Assembly: GCF_045032955.1 (NCBI RefSeq) | Contig: NZ_JBJFZU010000011.1 | Location: forward strand, 62,001-126,000 | Source: Ornithinicoccus sp045032955 | GTDB taxonomy: Bacteria > Actinomycetota > Actinomycetes > Actinomycetales > Dermatophilaceae | Direction of reading: 5' to 3' | DNA length: 64,000 nt | Part shown: in pieces, positions 51,788 to 60,648 of the stretch | Layout of the letters: every line of letters starts with the position of its first letter | Position numbering within the stretch: position 1 is the stretch's first letter | Made by a program: the position numbers and the translations under genes | The notes under the pieces: generated by a model | Seen by the model: the letters and a program-made list of their open reading frames with translations, nothing else | The model's database searches: none | What the model was told of the DNA's origin: nothing

Positions 51788-53140
51788 CTAGAACAGCAGC
51801 AGGCCCACCGGGATCGCCAGCACCAGGCTGAGCACCACCCGCTCGAACCAGATGATCAGCAGCCGCGGGATGGACACCGGGATCCGTGTCCCCACCAGCG
51901 AGGGCACCATCGCCGAGAAGAAGATGATCTGGCTGACGCAGACGACCGCGACGACATACCGGACGGACATCGCGGACTCGGTGACCAGCGCCGCCGGCAG
52001 GAACATCTCCGAGACCCCGAGCGCCGCGGCCTTGGCGACAAGCAGCGGCTCCGGGATCTGCAGCGCCCAGGTGATCGGGTAGAAGAGGTACCCCAGCCAG
52101 TCGAAGAGCGGGGTGAACTCGGCCAGCACCAGCCCCAGCAGCCCGATCGACAGGATGCTCGGCAGGATCGCCATCGCCATCGTCACCCCGTCCCGGAAGG
52201 TGGAGAGGATGACGCGCCCGACCCCGGGGTCGGCGGCCACGGTATGCCGGGCCTCCCGCCACGCGGTCGCCACCCGTCCGCCGGTGACCGGGGCCTCCGG
52301 CGCGTACTCCACCCCGGGGGCCGTCTCGTCCGGGATCCGGGACAGCGGCGGGATCCGGACGGTGACGGCGGTGACCAGGAAGGTGATCAGCAGGGTGGAC
52401 CAGAAGTAGAGGCTCCAGTGGCTCATCAGGTCGAGGGCGTTGGCGACGACGATCATGAAGGTCGCCGAGACCGTCGAGAAGCCGGTGGCGATCACCATCG
52501 CCTCCCGCTGGGTGTACTTGCCCTGCAGGTAGACCCGGTTGGTGATGAGCAGCGCCAGCGAGTAGGACCCGACGAAGCTGGCCACCGCGTCGATCGCCGA
52601 CCGGCCCGGGGTCCGGAAGATCGGTCGCATCACCGGCCTGGCCAGCACCCCGATGAACTCCATCAGGCCGTAGCCGACGAGCAGCGCCAGGAAGACCGCA
52701 CCGATCGGGACGAGCAGCCCCACCGGGATGACCAGGGCGTTCATCAGGAACGGCCCCATCCCCTCGGCGAACAGCCAGGCCGGGCCCACCTCGAAGACCA
52801 GCATCACCCCGACCACCAGCCCCACCGCCCGGGCGATCGAGAACACCAGGTCGGTGGTGCTGCGCCGCCACGACCCGGTCACCCAGGGGTGGATGGCGCC
52901 GGCGACGATGAGTGCGAGGGCATACCAGGGCAGCGCCGCCGGGACCGCCCCGCGCACCCAGGTGACGATGTGGTCCAGCCCGATGGTGCTGGTCCCGCCG
53001 ATCGTGACCGGCACGAAGAACATGACCACGCCGATCGCCGAGTAGACGAAGAACTTCCACATCGGCGCCGCGACCGGCTCGTCCGTCGATGTCACCGTCG
53101 TCGGCTGGGCCGGTCCGCCCGGCCCGCCCGAGGTGCTCAT
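51788..53140 (-). CDS. YjiH-like nucleoside-recognition (Gate) domain permease
   Basis: 450 residues with about ten hydrophobic segments, e.g. FFVYSAIGVVMFFVPVTIGG, WYALALIVAGAIHP, NALVIPVGLLVPIGAVFLAL, SIGLLGLVLAEFTPLFDWLG, and a polar signature SAIDAVASFVGSYSLALLIT in the Gate domain. Proteins of this type are poorly characterised transporters. It follows hutU by one base, so histidine or urocanate uptake is the reasonable inference from context. Confidence 0.8.
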   Translation of the reverse strand: MSTSGGPGGPAQPTTVTSTDEPVAAPMWKFFVYSAIGVVMFFVPVTIGGTSTIGLDHIVTWVRGAVPAALPWYALALIVAGAIHPWVTGSWRRSTTDLVFSIARAVGLVVGVMLVFEVGPAWLFAEGMGPFLMNALVIPVGLLVPIGAVFLALLVGYGLMEFIGVLARPVMRPIFRTPGRSAIDAVASFVGSYSLALLITNRVYLQGKYTQREAMVIATGFSTVSATFMIVVANALDLMSHWSLYFWSTLLITFLVTAVTVRIPPLSRIPDETAPGVEYAPEAPVTGGRVATAWREARHTVAADPGVGRVILSTFRDGVTMAMAILPSILSIGLLGLVLAEFTPLFDWLGYLFYPITWALQIPEPLLVAKAAALGVSEMFLPAALVTESAMSVRYVVAVVCVSQIIFFSAMVPSLVGTRIPVSIPRLLIIWFERVVLSLVLAIPVGLLLF

Positions 53141-53141
53141 C

Positions 53142-54800
53142 TCAGTCCCCCTCGCGCATGGGGACCCGCACGCCGCGCTCGGCGGCGACCTCGTCGGCCC
53201 GGTCGTACCCGGCGTCCACGTGCCGGATCACGCCCATCCCCGGGTCGTTGGTGAGCACCCGCTCCAGCTTCTGCCGGGCCAGGTCGGTGCCGTCCGCGAC
53301 GGACACCTGCCCGGCGTGCAGCGAGCGCCCGATCCCGACCCCGCCGCCGTGGTGGATGGACACCCAGGACGCCCCGGAGGCGGTGTTGACCATGGCGTTC
53401 AGCAGCGGCCAGTCGGCGATCGCGTCGGAGCCGTCGGCCATCGCCTCGGTCTCCCGGTAGGGGCTGGCCACCGATCCGCAGTCCAGGTGGTCCCGGCCGA
53501 TGACCAGCGGCGCGCTGACCTCACCGGAGGCCACCATCTCGTTGAACCTCAGCCCGGCCTTGTCCCGCTCGCCGTAGCCCAGCCAGCAGATCCGCGCCGG
53601 CAGCCCCTCGAAGGAGACCCGGTCCTGGGCCCCGCGGATCCACTTCTGCAGGTGGTCGTTCTCGGGGAAGAGGTCCATCACCGCCTGGTCGGTCGCGGCG
53701 ATGTCCTTCGGGTCGCCGGACAGCGCCGCCCACCGGAACGGGCCCTTGCCCTCGCAGAACAGCGGCCGGATGTATGCCGGGACGAACCCGGGGAACTCGA
53801 ACGCCCGGTCGTACCCGCCCTGGCGGGCCTCGTCGCGGATCGAGTTGCCGTAGTCGAAGACCTCGGCACCGGCGTCCATGAAGCCGACCATCGCCTCCAC
53901 GTGCCGGGCCATCGAGGCCTGTGCCCGGTCGGTGAACTCCTCCGGCTTCTTCTCCGCGTACTCGTGCCAGTCGGCCAGGTCGATGCCCTCGGGCAGGTAG
54001 GACAACGGGTCGTGTGCCGAGGTCTGGTCGGTCACCACGTCGATCTCGACACCCCTGCGCAGCAGCTCGCCGAAGACCACGGCGGCGTTGCCGACCACAC
54101 CCACGGACACGGCCTCCCGCGCGCCCTTGGCCGCCATCACCCGTTCCACGGCGGCGTCCAGGGAGTCGGCGACCTCGTCCAGGTAGCGGCTCTTGACCCG
54201 CCGTCGCAGCCGCGCCTCGTCGACGTCCACGACGAGGCATACCCCGCCGTTGAGGGTGACCGCGAGCGGCTGGGCGCCGCCCATCCCGCCGCAGCCACCG
54301 GTCAGGGTGAGGGTCCCGGCGAGGCTCCCGGCGAACTTCTTGGCGGCGACCGCGGCGAAGGTCTCGTAGGTTCCCTGCAGGATGCCCTGGGTGCCGATGT
54401 AGATCCACGACCCGGCGGTCATCTGGCCGTACATCGTCAGGCCGAGGTGCTCGAGCCGGCGAAACTCGGGCCAGGTCGCCCAGTCACCGACCAGGTTGGA
54501 GTTGGCGATGAGCACCCGCGGCGCCCACTCGTGGGTGCGCATGACACCGACCGGGCGTCCGGACTGGACCAGCATGGTCTCGTCCTCGCGCAGGTCGGTG
54601 AGGGTGCGCACCATCGCGTCGAAGGACCTCCAGTCACGGGCGGCGCGACCGGTGCCGCCGTAAACGACGAGGTCGTCGGGACGTTCGGCGACCTCGGGGT
54701 CGAGGTTGTTCATCAGCATCCGCATCGGGGCCTCGGTGGCCCAGGACCTCGCGGTGAGCTGGGTGCCGCGCGCTGCGCGGACGGGACGGGCGCCGTCCAT
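53142..54800 (-). CDS. hutU: Urocanate hydratase
   Basis: 552 residues, typical length. NAD-binding and active-site segments: LTLTGGCGGMGGAQPLAVTL, DQTSAHDPLSYLPEG, FVPAYIRPLFCEGKGPFRW and WVSIHHGGGVGIGRSLHAGQ. It adds water to urocanate to give imidazolonepropionate, second step of histidine breakdown. Between hutH and the permease on the same strand; the 84-bp gap to hutH holds no obvious terminator. Confidence 0.96.
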   Translation of the reverse strand: MDGARPVRAARGTQLTARSWATEAPMRMLMNNLDPEVAERPDDLVVYGGTGRAARDWRSFDAMVRTLTDLREDETMLVQSGRPVGVMRTHEWAPRVLIANSNLVGDWATWPEFRRLEHLGLTMYGQMTAGSWIYIGTQGILQGTYETFAAVAAKKFAGSLAGTLTLTGGCGGMGGAQPLAVTLNGGVCLVVDVDEARLRRRVKSRYLDEVADSLDAAVERVMAAKGAREAVSVGVVGNAAVVFGELLRRGVEIDVVTDQTSAHDPLSYLPEGIDLADWHEYAEKKPEEFTDRAQASMARHVEAMVGFMDAGAEVFDYGNSIRDEARQGGYDRAFEFPGFVPAYIRPLFCEGKGPFRWAALSGDPKDIAATDQAVMDLFPENDHLQKWIRGAQDRVSFEGLPARICWLGYGERDKAGLRFNEMVASGEVSAPLVIGRDHLDCGSVASPYRETEAMADGSDAIADWPLLNAMVNTASGASWVSIHHGGGVGIGRSLHAGQVSVADGTDLARQKLERVLTNDPGMGVIRHVDAGYDRADEVAAERGVRVPMREGD

Positions 54801-54884
54801 GGTCGTCTCCTTCGACTCGGGTGTGCGGGGGTCGGTGGGTGGGGTCGTGGTCGCGCGGTGTCGGTGTTCCTGACGGGGTTGGCG

Positions 54885-56492
54885 TCAGTGCAGCAGGCCG
54901 GTGACCCGCTCCGCGGCGGCGCGCACCGCCCCGTCGGCGACCAGCTGGTATGCCGTCTCGATCTCGGGGCTGAGGTAGCGGTCCGGGCCGGGGCCCTCGA
55001 CGCCGGCGGAGCGCAGCAGCGCGACGACGGCCGCGGTGGCGGGCGCGGGGGTGAGCGGGGCGCGCAGGTCGAGGGCGCGGGCGGCGGTGAGCACCTCGAC
55101 GGCGACGACCCTGCCCAAGCCGTCGACAGAGCGTCGCAGCTTGCGGGCGGCCCCCCAGCCCATGCTCACATGGTCCTCCTGCATGGCCGAGGAGGGGATG
55201 GAGTCCACGCTCGCCGGGGCGGCCAGCCGCTTGAGCTCGCTGACGACGGCGGCCTGCGTGTACTGCGCGATCATGTGCCCGCTGTCGGTGCCCGGGTCGT
55301 CCGCGAGGAAGGGCGGCAGCCCGTGGTTGCGGGCGACGTCGAGGAAGCGGTCGGTGCGCCGCTCGCTGATGCCGGCGACGTCCGCGGCCACGATCGCCAG
55401 GAAGTCCAGCACGTGCGCGACCGGGGCGCCGTGGAAGTTGCCGTTGGACTCGACCCGCCCGTCGGGGGTGACGACCGGGTTGTCGACGGCGGCGGCGAGC
55501 TCCCGGTCCGCGACCGTGCGGGCATACCCGCAGGTGTCCCGCGCGGAGCCGTGCACCTGCGGGGAGCAGCGCAGCGAGTAGGCGTCCTGCACCCGGGTGC
55601 AGGCCTCGGTGCGGTGCGACTCCCTGATCTCGCTGTGTCGCATCAACAACCGCAGGTTCTCCGCGGAGCGGGCCTGACCCGGGTGCGGGCGCAGCGCCTG
55701 CAGGTCGGCGGCGAAGACGTCGTCGGAGCCGAGCAGGCCCTCGACGCTCATCGCGGCCGCGACGTCCGCGGTGGTGAGCAGGGTGCCGAGGTCGTGCAGG
55801 GCGAGCACCAGCATCCCCAGCATCCCGTCGGTGCCGTTGATCAGCGCCAGCCCCTCCTTCTCGGCGAGCTCGACCGGCGCGATCCCGGCCCGGGCCAGCG
55901 CCTCCCCGGCGTGCAGCAGCTCCTGCGCACCCTCGGCCCAGAGGTCCCGGGGAGAGCCGGCGGCCGGGCCGACCCGGACCATCCCCTCCCCCATCACCGC
56001 GAGCGCACAGTGGGCCAGCGGCGCCAGGTCCCCGGAGCAGCCGAGCGAGCCGTGCTCGCGGACCACCGGGCTGAGGCCGGCGTTCAGCAGCGCGGCGTAC
56101 GCCTGAGCGGTCTCCGCCCGGACACCGGTCCGGCCGGTGGCCAAGGTCGAGAGCCGCAGCAGCATGGTGGCGCGGACCACCTCGCGCTCGACCTCGGGAC
56201 CGGACCCGGCGGCGTGGCTGCGGACCAGGCTGCGCTGCAGCTGGGCCCGCTTGTGCGGCGGGATGCTGGTGTTGGCCAGGGCGCCGAAGCCGGTGGAGAT
56301 CCCGTAGTGCGGCTGGGTGTCCCCGGCCAGGTCCTCGATGATGGCGCGGGTGGCCGCGATGCCCGCCAGCGCCTCCTCGGACAGGGTGACGCGGGCTCCG
56401 TGCCGGGCGACGGCCACGACCTCGCTGGGCGAGAGCGGGCCGACATCGACCACGACGTCGGTGGGCATGTCGGGCTCGGGGAGACGACTCAT
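54885..56492 (-). CDS. hutH: Histidine ammonia-lyase
   Basis: 535 residues from the ATG at 56492; ATG 56468 would give 527, closer to the family norm. The MIO prosthetic-group segment is GSLGCSGDLAPLAHCAL: Cys-Ser-Gly takes the place of the textbook Ala-Ser-Gly, a form I recall from Streptomyces HutH. Other landmarks are YGISTGFGALAN, NGTDGMLGML, VESNGNFHGAPVA, QYTQAAVVSELKRLA and SSAMQEDHVSMGW. It deaminates histidine to urocanate, the entry step of the pathway. Confidence 0.95.
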   Translation of the reverse strand: MSRLPEPDMPTDVVVDVGPLSPSEVVAVARHGARVTLSEEALAGIAATRAIIEDLAGDTQPHYGISTGFGALANTSIPPHKRAQLQRSLVRSHAAGSGPEVEREVVRATMLLRLSTLATGRTGVRAETAQAYAALLNAGLSPVVREHGSLGCSGDLAPLAHCALAVMGEGMVRVGPAAGSPRDLWAEGAQELLHAGEALARAGIAPVELAEKEGLALINGTDGMLGMLVLALHDLGTLLTTADVAAAMSVEGLLGSDDVFAADLQALRPHPGQARSAENLRLLMRHSEIRESHRTEACTRVQDAYSLRCSPQVHGSARDTCGYARTVADRELAAAVDNPVVTPDGRVESNGNFHGAPVAHVLDFLAIVAADVAGISERRTDRFLDVARNHGLPPFLADDPGTDSGHMIAQYTQAAVVSELKRLAAPASVDSIPSSAMQEDHVSMGWGAARKLRRSVDGLGRVVAVEVLTAARALDLRAPLTPAPATAAVVALLRSAGVEGPGPDRYLSPEIETAYQLVADGAVRAAAERVTGLLH

Positions 56493-56546
56493 CCCCCTAG
56501 TGGAGCGGGTATGCCGTCCGCCCGTCACCCCCTGGGCAACGCCTGG

Positions 56547-56566
56547 TGTCTCAGATATCAGATATC
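56547..56566. promoter_or_regulatory. Candidate hut operator upstream of hutH
   Basis: TGTCTCAGATATCAGATATC matches the site at 47935 at 16 of the first 18 positions. It is 55 bases before hutH and overlaps the last codons and stop of the neighbouring IclR gene (56551-56553). Confidence 0.55.
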
Positions 56567-57270
56567 GTCTCGGACGCTGCCATCAGCTCCTGCGCGTGCT
56601 GCGCGTAGTCCACGAGGCTGTCCTTGACCCGACCGGACGGACCGGCTATCGAGATGGCCCCCAGCAGTCGCCCCTCGTGCTCGAAACGGATCGCCACGGC
56701 CGAGACCTCGGTCATCGACTCCCGCCTGTTGAAGGCGAAACCGCTGTCCCGGACGGTGTCGAGCTCGCGCAGCGCATCGGCCTGCACCACATCGCCCGCC
56801 TGCCCGGAGATGACAGTTGCGGCATCCTGCCTGTCCGCGAGGAAGATCTTCCCGCAGCTGGTCGGCCAGAGCGGGCGCCTGACCCGAAGAGGTGCCCGGT
56901 AGGACACCGAGTGGCTCGGCGTCAGACTCTCCAGGTAGACGACCGAGTCGGCGACGGGAACCCCCAGCGTGACGGTCTCGTCCAGGTCCGCCAGCAGCGC
57001 CTCACGCAACGGCCGCGTCAGCTCCGCGATGGAGGACTCCCTCGACAGCAGCAGCGCGTGTGCCCCGTGCCCGATGCGGTATGCCGGGGGCGTCCCGCCT
57101 TCCTCGATGTACCCCTCCGCGACGAGCCCCCGCAGGAAGCCGTGCACCGTGGACCGGGGAGCAGCGAGGTGGCCGGCGACCTCGACCAGGCTGACTCCCT
57201 CGGGTCGGGTGGCGACGAGCTCGAGGATCCGGATGACGCGGCTCACGGTGCGGTGCTGGGCGACGGGCAT
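56551..57270 (-). CDS. IclR family regulator (paralogue 3)
   Basis: 239 residues. Winged helix VSRVIRILELVATRPEGVSL and RSTVHGFLRGLVAEGYIEEG, then an IclR effector domain (VVYLESLTPSHSVSYRAPLR, FNRRESMTEVSAVAIRFEHE). Less similar to the two IclR genes in the one-carbon locus than those are to each other. It ends the TRAP-transporter operon (13 bases after the cupin gene) and so probably controls it, but it also lies directly upstream of hutH, whose operator resembles an IclR-type HutR site. Start ATG 57270. Confidence 0.88.
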   Translation of the reverse strand: MPVAQHRTVSRVIRILELVATRPEGVSLVEVAGHLAAPRSTVHGFLRGLVAEGYIEEGGTPPAYRIGHGAHALLLSRESSIAELTRPLREALLADLDETVTLGVPVADSVVYLESLTPSHSVSYRAPLRVRRPLWPTSCGKIFLADRQDAATVISGQAGDVVQADALRELDTVRDSGFAFNRRESMTEVSAVAIRFEHEGRLLGAISIAGPSGRVKDSLVDYAQHAQELMAASETISDI

Positions 57271-57283
57271 CCTGCCATTGTCC

Positions 57284-57658
57284 TCAGGCGTCGTGCGTGA
57301 GGATGTCGTCGGCCTCGAGCGGAGGCTGGTAGACGTTGACCAGGACCACGGGTCGGTCCCCGTCGACGATGAACTCGTGCCACACCTCGGGTGCGATGTA
57401 GACGGTGTCACCGGGGCCGAGGCGGTCCGCCCGGCCGTCCAGGTCGATCGAGCAGTGGCCCGACAGGATGTGCGTGACCTGGGCGCTGCGACGATGGGCG
57501 TGGCGCTCCGCCGCACCACCGGGCTCCAGGCGGCCGTGCACCAAGGACAACCGCCCCTCGGTCTGGCTGGCGTCCACCAGCCGGTGGTTGGTGGTGCCCG
57601 TGTGAGCCACGGGGGTGTACGGGCTCAGCTCGTCCCAGCGAGAGATGGGGTCGGTCAC
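57284..57658 (-). CDS. Cupin domain protein
   Basis: 124 residues. A single cupin barrel: GGAAERHAHRRSAQVTHILSGHCSIDL is motif 1 (HxH...) and PGDTVYIAPEVWHEFIVDG motif 2 with the final histidine, giving metal ligands. Cupins of this size are isomerases, dioxygenases or sensors of small acids. GTG start overlaps the CoA-transferase stop by 4 bp, so it probably acts on a substrate or intermediate of that enzyme. Confidence 0.82.
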   Translation of the reverse strand: MTDPISRWDELSPYTPVAHTGTTNHRLVDASQTEGRLSLVHGRLEPGGAAERHAHRRSAQVTHILSGHCSIDLDGRADRLGPGDTVYIAPEVWHEFIVDGDRPVVLVNVYQPPLEADDILTHDA

Positions 57659-58818
57659 GGTTCGTCCTCTCCATATCCGTCCAACAGTGTCCGGTGCTGG
57701 CCGGCGAACGGGGCCGGGCCGACCGGTCCGGTGGGTGTTGCGCTGTACGTCAGTCCCGGGCTGGTCGACCAGTACGACCCGATGCTCGGATGGTCTGCCC
57801 GCCGCATCGAGCCTCGTCCGCGGAGGTAGGTGTCCGTGACGAGGTCCTCGATCGCGACCACGCGCTGCACCGGGATGCGCGCGTCCTGGCACCGCTGCTC
57901 GACCTCGTCCATGGTCAGCGGCCCCACCCACTCGGCGATCGCCTGCTGCACCGCCTCGGTGTTGGCGACCCTGGCCGCGTGGTCCGCCGTCCGCGGGTCA
58001 CCGATCAGCTCCGGCCGCTGAGCCAGCGCACAGAAGTATCCCCAGTCCCTGTCCGTGTAGGGAAGGACACAGATCCAGCCGTCGAGACAGCGCTGTGGTC
58101 TGCGGGTGGGGTTCACCGTCCGGTGCCATCCCGCCGGCCCACCCGGAGGGTCGAAGGTGAAGTCGTTGAGCTGCTCGACACAGTTGAAGTCGGCCATCAC
58201 GTCGACCATCGGCACGTCGACCCACTGCCCTGCGCCGGTGACATGGCGGCTGTGCAGCGCGGCCAGCGTGGCGTAGACCATCGACAGACCACAGATCTTG
58301 TCCGCCATCACGTAGGGCGCATACCTCGGCTCCCCGTCGGACTTGCCGTACACGTCGCACACCCCCGAGGCCGCCTGGACCGTGTCGTCGTAGGCCGGCA
58401 GGTCGGCGAGGTCGGAGTCGCTGGCATACCCCTGTGCGGTGCACAGGATGAGCCGGGGGTTGAGACCCTGAACCGCTGGCCAGTCCAATCCGTACGCTGC
58501 GCGCCGATGGGGAAGCAGGTTCGTCAGGACGATGTCGGCCTTCTGCATGAGGCGTCGGAGCGCCGCACGGCCGTCCTCGGTCTTCGCGTCGATCTCGACA
58601 CTGCGCTTGCCCTCGTTCAGCGTCAGGACCGCGCCGTTCATGGCGCGGCCCCCCGGTGCCGCGACACGGCGCAGGACGTCCCCGCCGGGTGGCTCGACCT
58701 TGATCACGTCAGCACCGAGCTTGGCGAGCAGGCGTCCGGCCATGGGGGCCATGATCACACTGGAGACCTCGACCACCCTCACTCCGGCCAGAGGACCGTC
58801 GGACGGGACATTCGACAC
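57655..58818 (-). CDS. CaiB/BaiF family CoA-transferase
   Basis: 387 residues. Class III CoA-transferase with AGVRVVEVSSVIMAPMAGRL and LLAKLGADVIKVEPPGGD at the N-terminus, then SDLADLPAYDDTVQAASG, in which an aspartate could be the catalytic acyl carrier, and IPVQRVVAIEDLVTDTYLRG late. The family moves CoA between carboxylic acids such as carnitine, oxalate/formyl or (R)-2-hydroxyacids. Placed behind a TRAP transporter, it probably activates the imported acid. Twenty bases separate it from dctM. Confidence 0.88.
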   Translation of the reverse strand: MSNVPSDGPLAGVRVVEVSSVIMAPMAGRLLAKLGADVIKVEPPGGDVLRRVAAPGGRAMNGAVLTLNEGKRSVEIDAKTEDGRAALRRLMQKADIVLTNLLPHRRAAYGLDWPAVQGLNPRLILCTAQGYASDSDLADLPAYDDTVQAASGVCDVYGKSDGEPRYAPYVMADKICGLSMVYATLAALHSRHVTGAGQWVDVPMVDVMADFNCVEQLNDFTFDPPGGPAGWHRTVNPTRRPQRCLDGWICVLPYTDRDWGYFCALAQRPELIGDPRTADHAARVANTEAVQQAIAEWVGPLTMDEVEQRCQDARIPVQRVVAIEDLVTDTYLRGRGSMRRADHPSIGSYWSTSPGLTYSATPTGPVGPAPFAGQHRTLLDGYGEDEP

Positions 58819-58837
58819 GGGACCACCTTCGACTAGG

Positions 58838-60124
58838 TCACATCATGTTGGGCAGGAACAGCACCAGCCCGGGGGCCAGGAACAGCAGCACGGCCACCAG
58901 GAAGACGGCCACGGCGAAAGGAGTGGCGCCCCAGAAGACCGTCTCGACCGGCAGCCGCGCCGCCTTGGCGACGACGAACACGTTGAGGCCCAGGGGCGGG
59001 GTCATCAGGCCGATCTCCGCTAACAGCACCACGATGATGCCGAACCAGATCGGGTCGTACCCGAGGAGCGTCACGATCGGCAGCGTGACGGGGACCGTCA
59101 GGGCGATGATGGCGAGCTGGTCCATGAAGAACCCGAGAGCCAGGTAGCCCAGGGCCAGCAGCGCGATGATCGCCAGCGGAGGCAGTGGCAGGGCCTCTGC
59201 CATCTCCACGAGCCGCGGAGTCACCCGTGTCTCGGTGATGAAATGACCGTAGACGTGGGCCGCCACGATGATCGCCAGGATCATGATGGACGTGGACAGC
59301 GAGTCCCGCAGGCTCACCCGGATGTTCTCCCAGGTGGCCGTCCCCTTCATCACCATCAGCAGGAAAGCCCCCAGCACACCGAGGGCGGCCGCCTCCGTCG
59401 CGGTGGTGATGCCCAGGAAGACCAGACCCACCACTAGGACGAAGAGGAAGACCATCGGACCCACCGCGGACAGACTGCGCACCTTCGCCCGCCACGGGTA
59501 TGCCTGACCAGACGGAGCCGTGCTCCCAGGCCGTGCGATCAGGACGAAGACGGTCAGGAGAAGGGCCCCCGCCACGAGCAGACCAGGCACGATGCCGGCG
59601 ATCAGCATGGCTCCCACACTGGTCTCGGCGGTGATGGCGTAGAAGACGAGCAGGACGCTCGGCGGGATCATCGCGGCGAGGGTGCCGGCCGCCACCACGA
59701 CCCCGGAGCTGAAGCTCGTGCTGTAGCCCTCGTCGATCATCCGTCTGGTGGAGGTGTGCGCCAGTGTGGCCGCGGCCGCCATCGACGAGCCGGAGACGGA
59801 GGCGAAGACGGCGCCCGCTCCGACCGAGGCCACCGCCGTGCCCCCGGGCATCCGTCCCACGCAGGTGGAGACCGAGTCGAAGAGCCGGTCCAGGACGCCA
59901 CTGTGCAGCACGAACTGCGCCATCAGGATGAACAGCGGGATGGCAGCCAGGGCGTTCTTCCCTGCTGCCGACTGCGGAATCGTCTGCAGCACGCCGAACA
60001 CGGCGGAAGGGCCGCCGACGAGGAGCATGCCGACGATGCCGGACCCGAGGATCGCGAAGACGATGGGGACCCGGATGAGGATGAGGACGAGCAGGAGCAC
60101 CGTCACCAGCGCGGCGACCATCAT
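58838..60124 (-). CDS. dctM: TRAP transporter large permease (DctM)
   Basis: 428 residues with about 11-12 membrane segments. Typical DctM features: VPIVFAILGSGIVGMLLVGG, VFASVSGSSMAAAATLAH, AAMIPPSVLLVFYAI, TATEAAALGVLGAFLLM and GLMTPPLGLNVFVVA. It forms the substrate channel of a Na+-driven TRAP transporter. ATG 60124 overlaps the dctQ stop; a second Met follows immediately. Confidence 0.93.
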   Translation of the reverse strand: MMVAALVTVLLLVLILIRVPIVFAILGSGIVGMLLVGGPSAVFGVLQTIPQSAAGKNALAAIPLFILMAQFVLHSGVLDRLFDSVSTCVGRMPGGTAVASVGAGAVFASVSGSSMAAAATLAHTSTRRMIDEGYSTSFSSGVVVAAGTLAAMIPPSVLLVFYAITAETSVGAMLIAGIVPGLLVAGALLLTVFVLIARPGSTAPSGQAYPWRAKVRSLSAVGPMVFLFVLVVGLVFLGITTATEAAALGVLGAFLLMVMKGTATWENIRVSLRDSLSTSIMILAIIVAAHVYGHFITETRVTPRLVEMAEALPLPPLAIIALLALGYLALGFFMDQLAIIALTVPVTLPIVTLLGYDPIWFGIIVVLLAEIGLMTPPLGLNVFVVAKAARLPVETVFWGATPFAVAVFLVAVLLFLAPGLVLFLPNMM

Positions 60125-60648
60125 GCGGTTGCCCCCCGACGACGGACGACCCAGGAGTCGATGAGGACGACAGCTGCCCCGGCCGCTCCCAGGGGTAGGA
60201 ACGTCCGCCACACCCAGGTGGGGATGGGCAGCTGCGCCGACAGCGGCGGAGGCACGGCGCCCACCTCGAACATCTTCCACGCGATGGCGGTGCCAGCCGC
60301 GAGCAACGTGAGGTAGCAGACCATCTCGAGGGCGGCCGCGACCACGGTGCACACCCGCTGCAGGCGCGTGGGCAGCCGTTCGAAGACCATCCCCGCGCTG
60401 ACGTGGGCTCCGCTGGCGCAGGCCCAGGGCAACCCCAGGAAGACGATGCCCGGCAGGAGGAGCTTCTCGATCAGGGAGATGTTCCAGCCCAGCGGTGCAC
60501 CCACCAGGTAGCGGGAGAAGGCTTCAACGACCATCACCACCGTGAGGATCGCGAGCAGGACGAATGTGCTCCATCGGGACATGTCCACGATCCGCCCCGC
60601 GACCCGTCCCCGAGGCCTCTGAGCGTTGTCGATGTCCTCGGTGATCAT
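60121..60648 (-). CDS. dctQ: TRAP transporter small permease (DctQ)
   Basis: 175 residues with four membrane segments: TFVLLAILTVVMVVEAFSRY, SLIEKLLLPGIVFLGLPWAC, VVAAALEMVCYLTLLAAGTA and TFLPLGAAGAAVVLIDSW. The G-x-H-V segment (SGAHVSAGMVFERLP) is characteristic. It pairs with DctM. ATG overlaps the dctP stop by 4 bp. A longer frame upstream lies inside dctP and is rejected. Confidence 0.9.
   Translation of the reverse strand: MITEDIDNAQRPRGRVAGRIVDMSRWSTFVLLAILTVVMVVEAFSRYLVGAPLGWNISLIEKLLLPGIVFLGLPWACASGAHVSAGMVFERLPTRLQRVCTVVAAALEMVCYLTLLAAGTAIAWKMFEVGAVPPPLSAQLPIPTWVWRTFLPLGAAGAAVVLIDSWVVRRRGATA

Noticed and set aside
53133..56627. 1164-residue plus-strand frame opposite hutU and hutH
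   Set aside because: Antisense shadow of two well-conserved enzymes.
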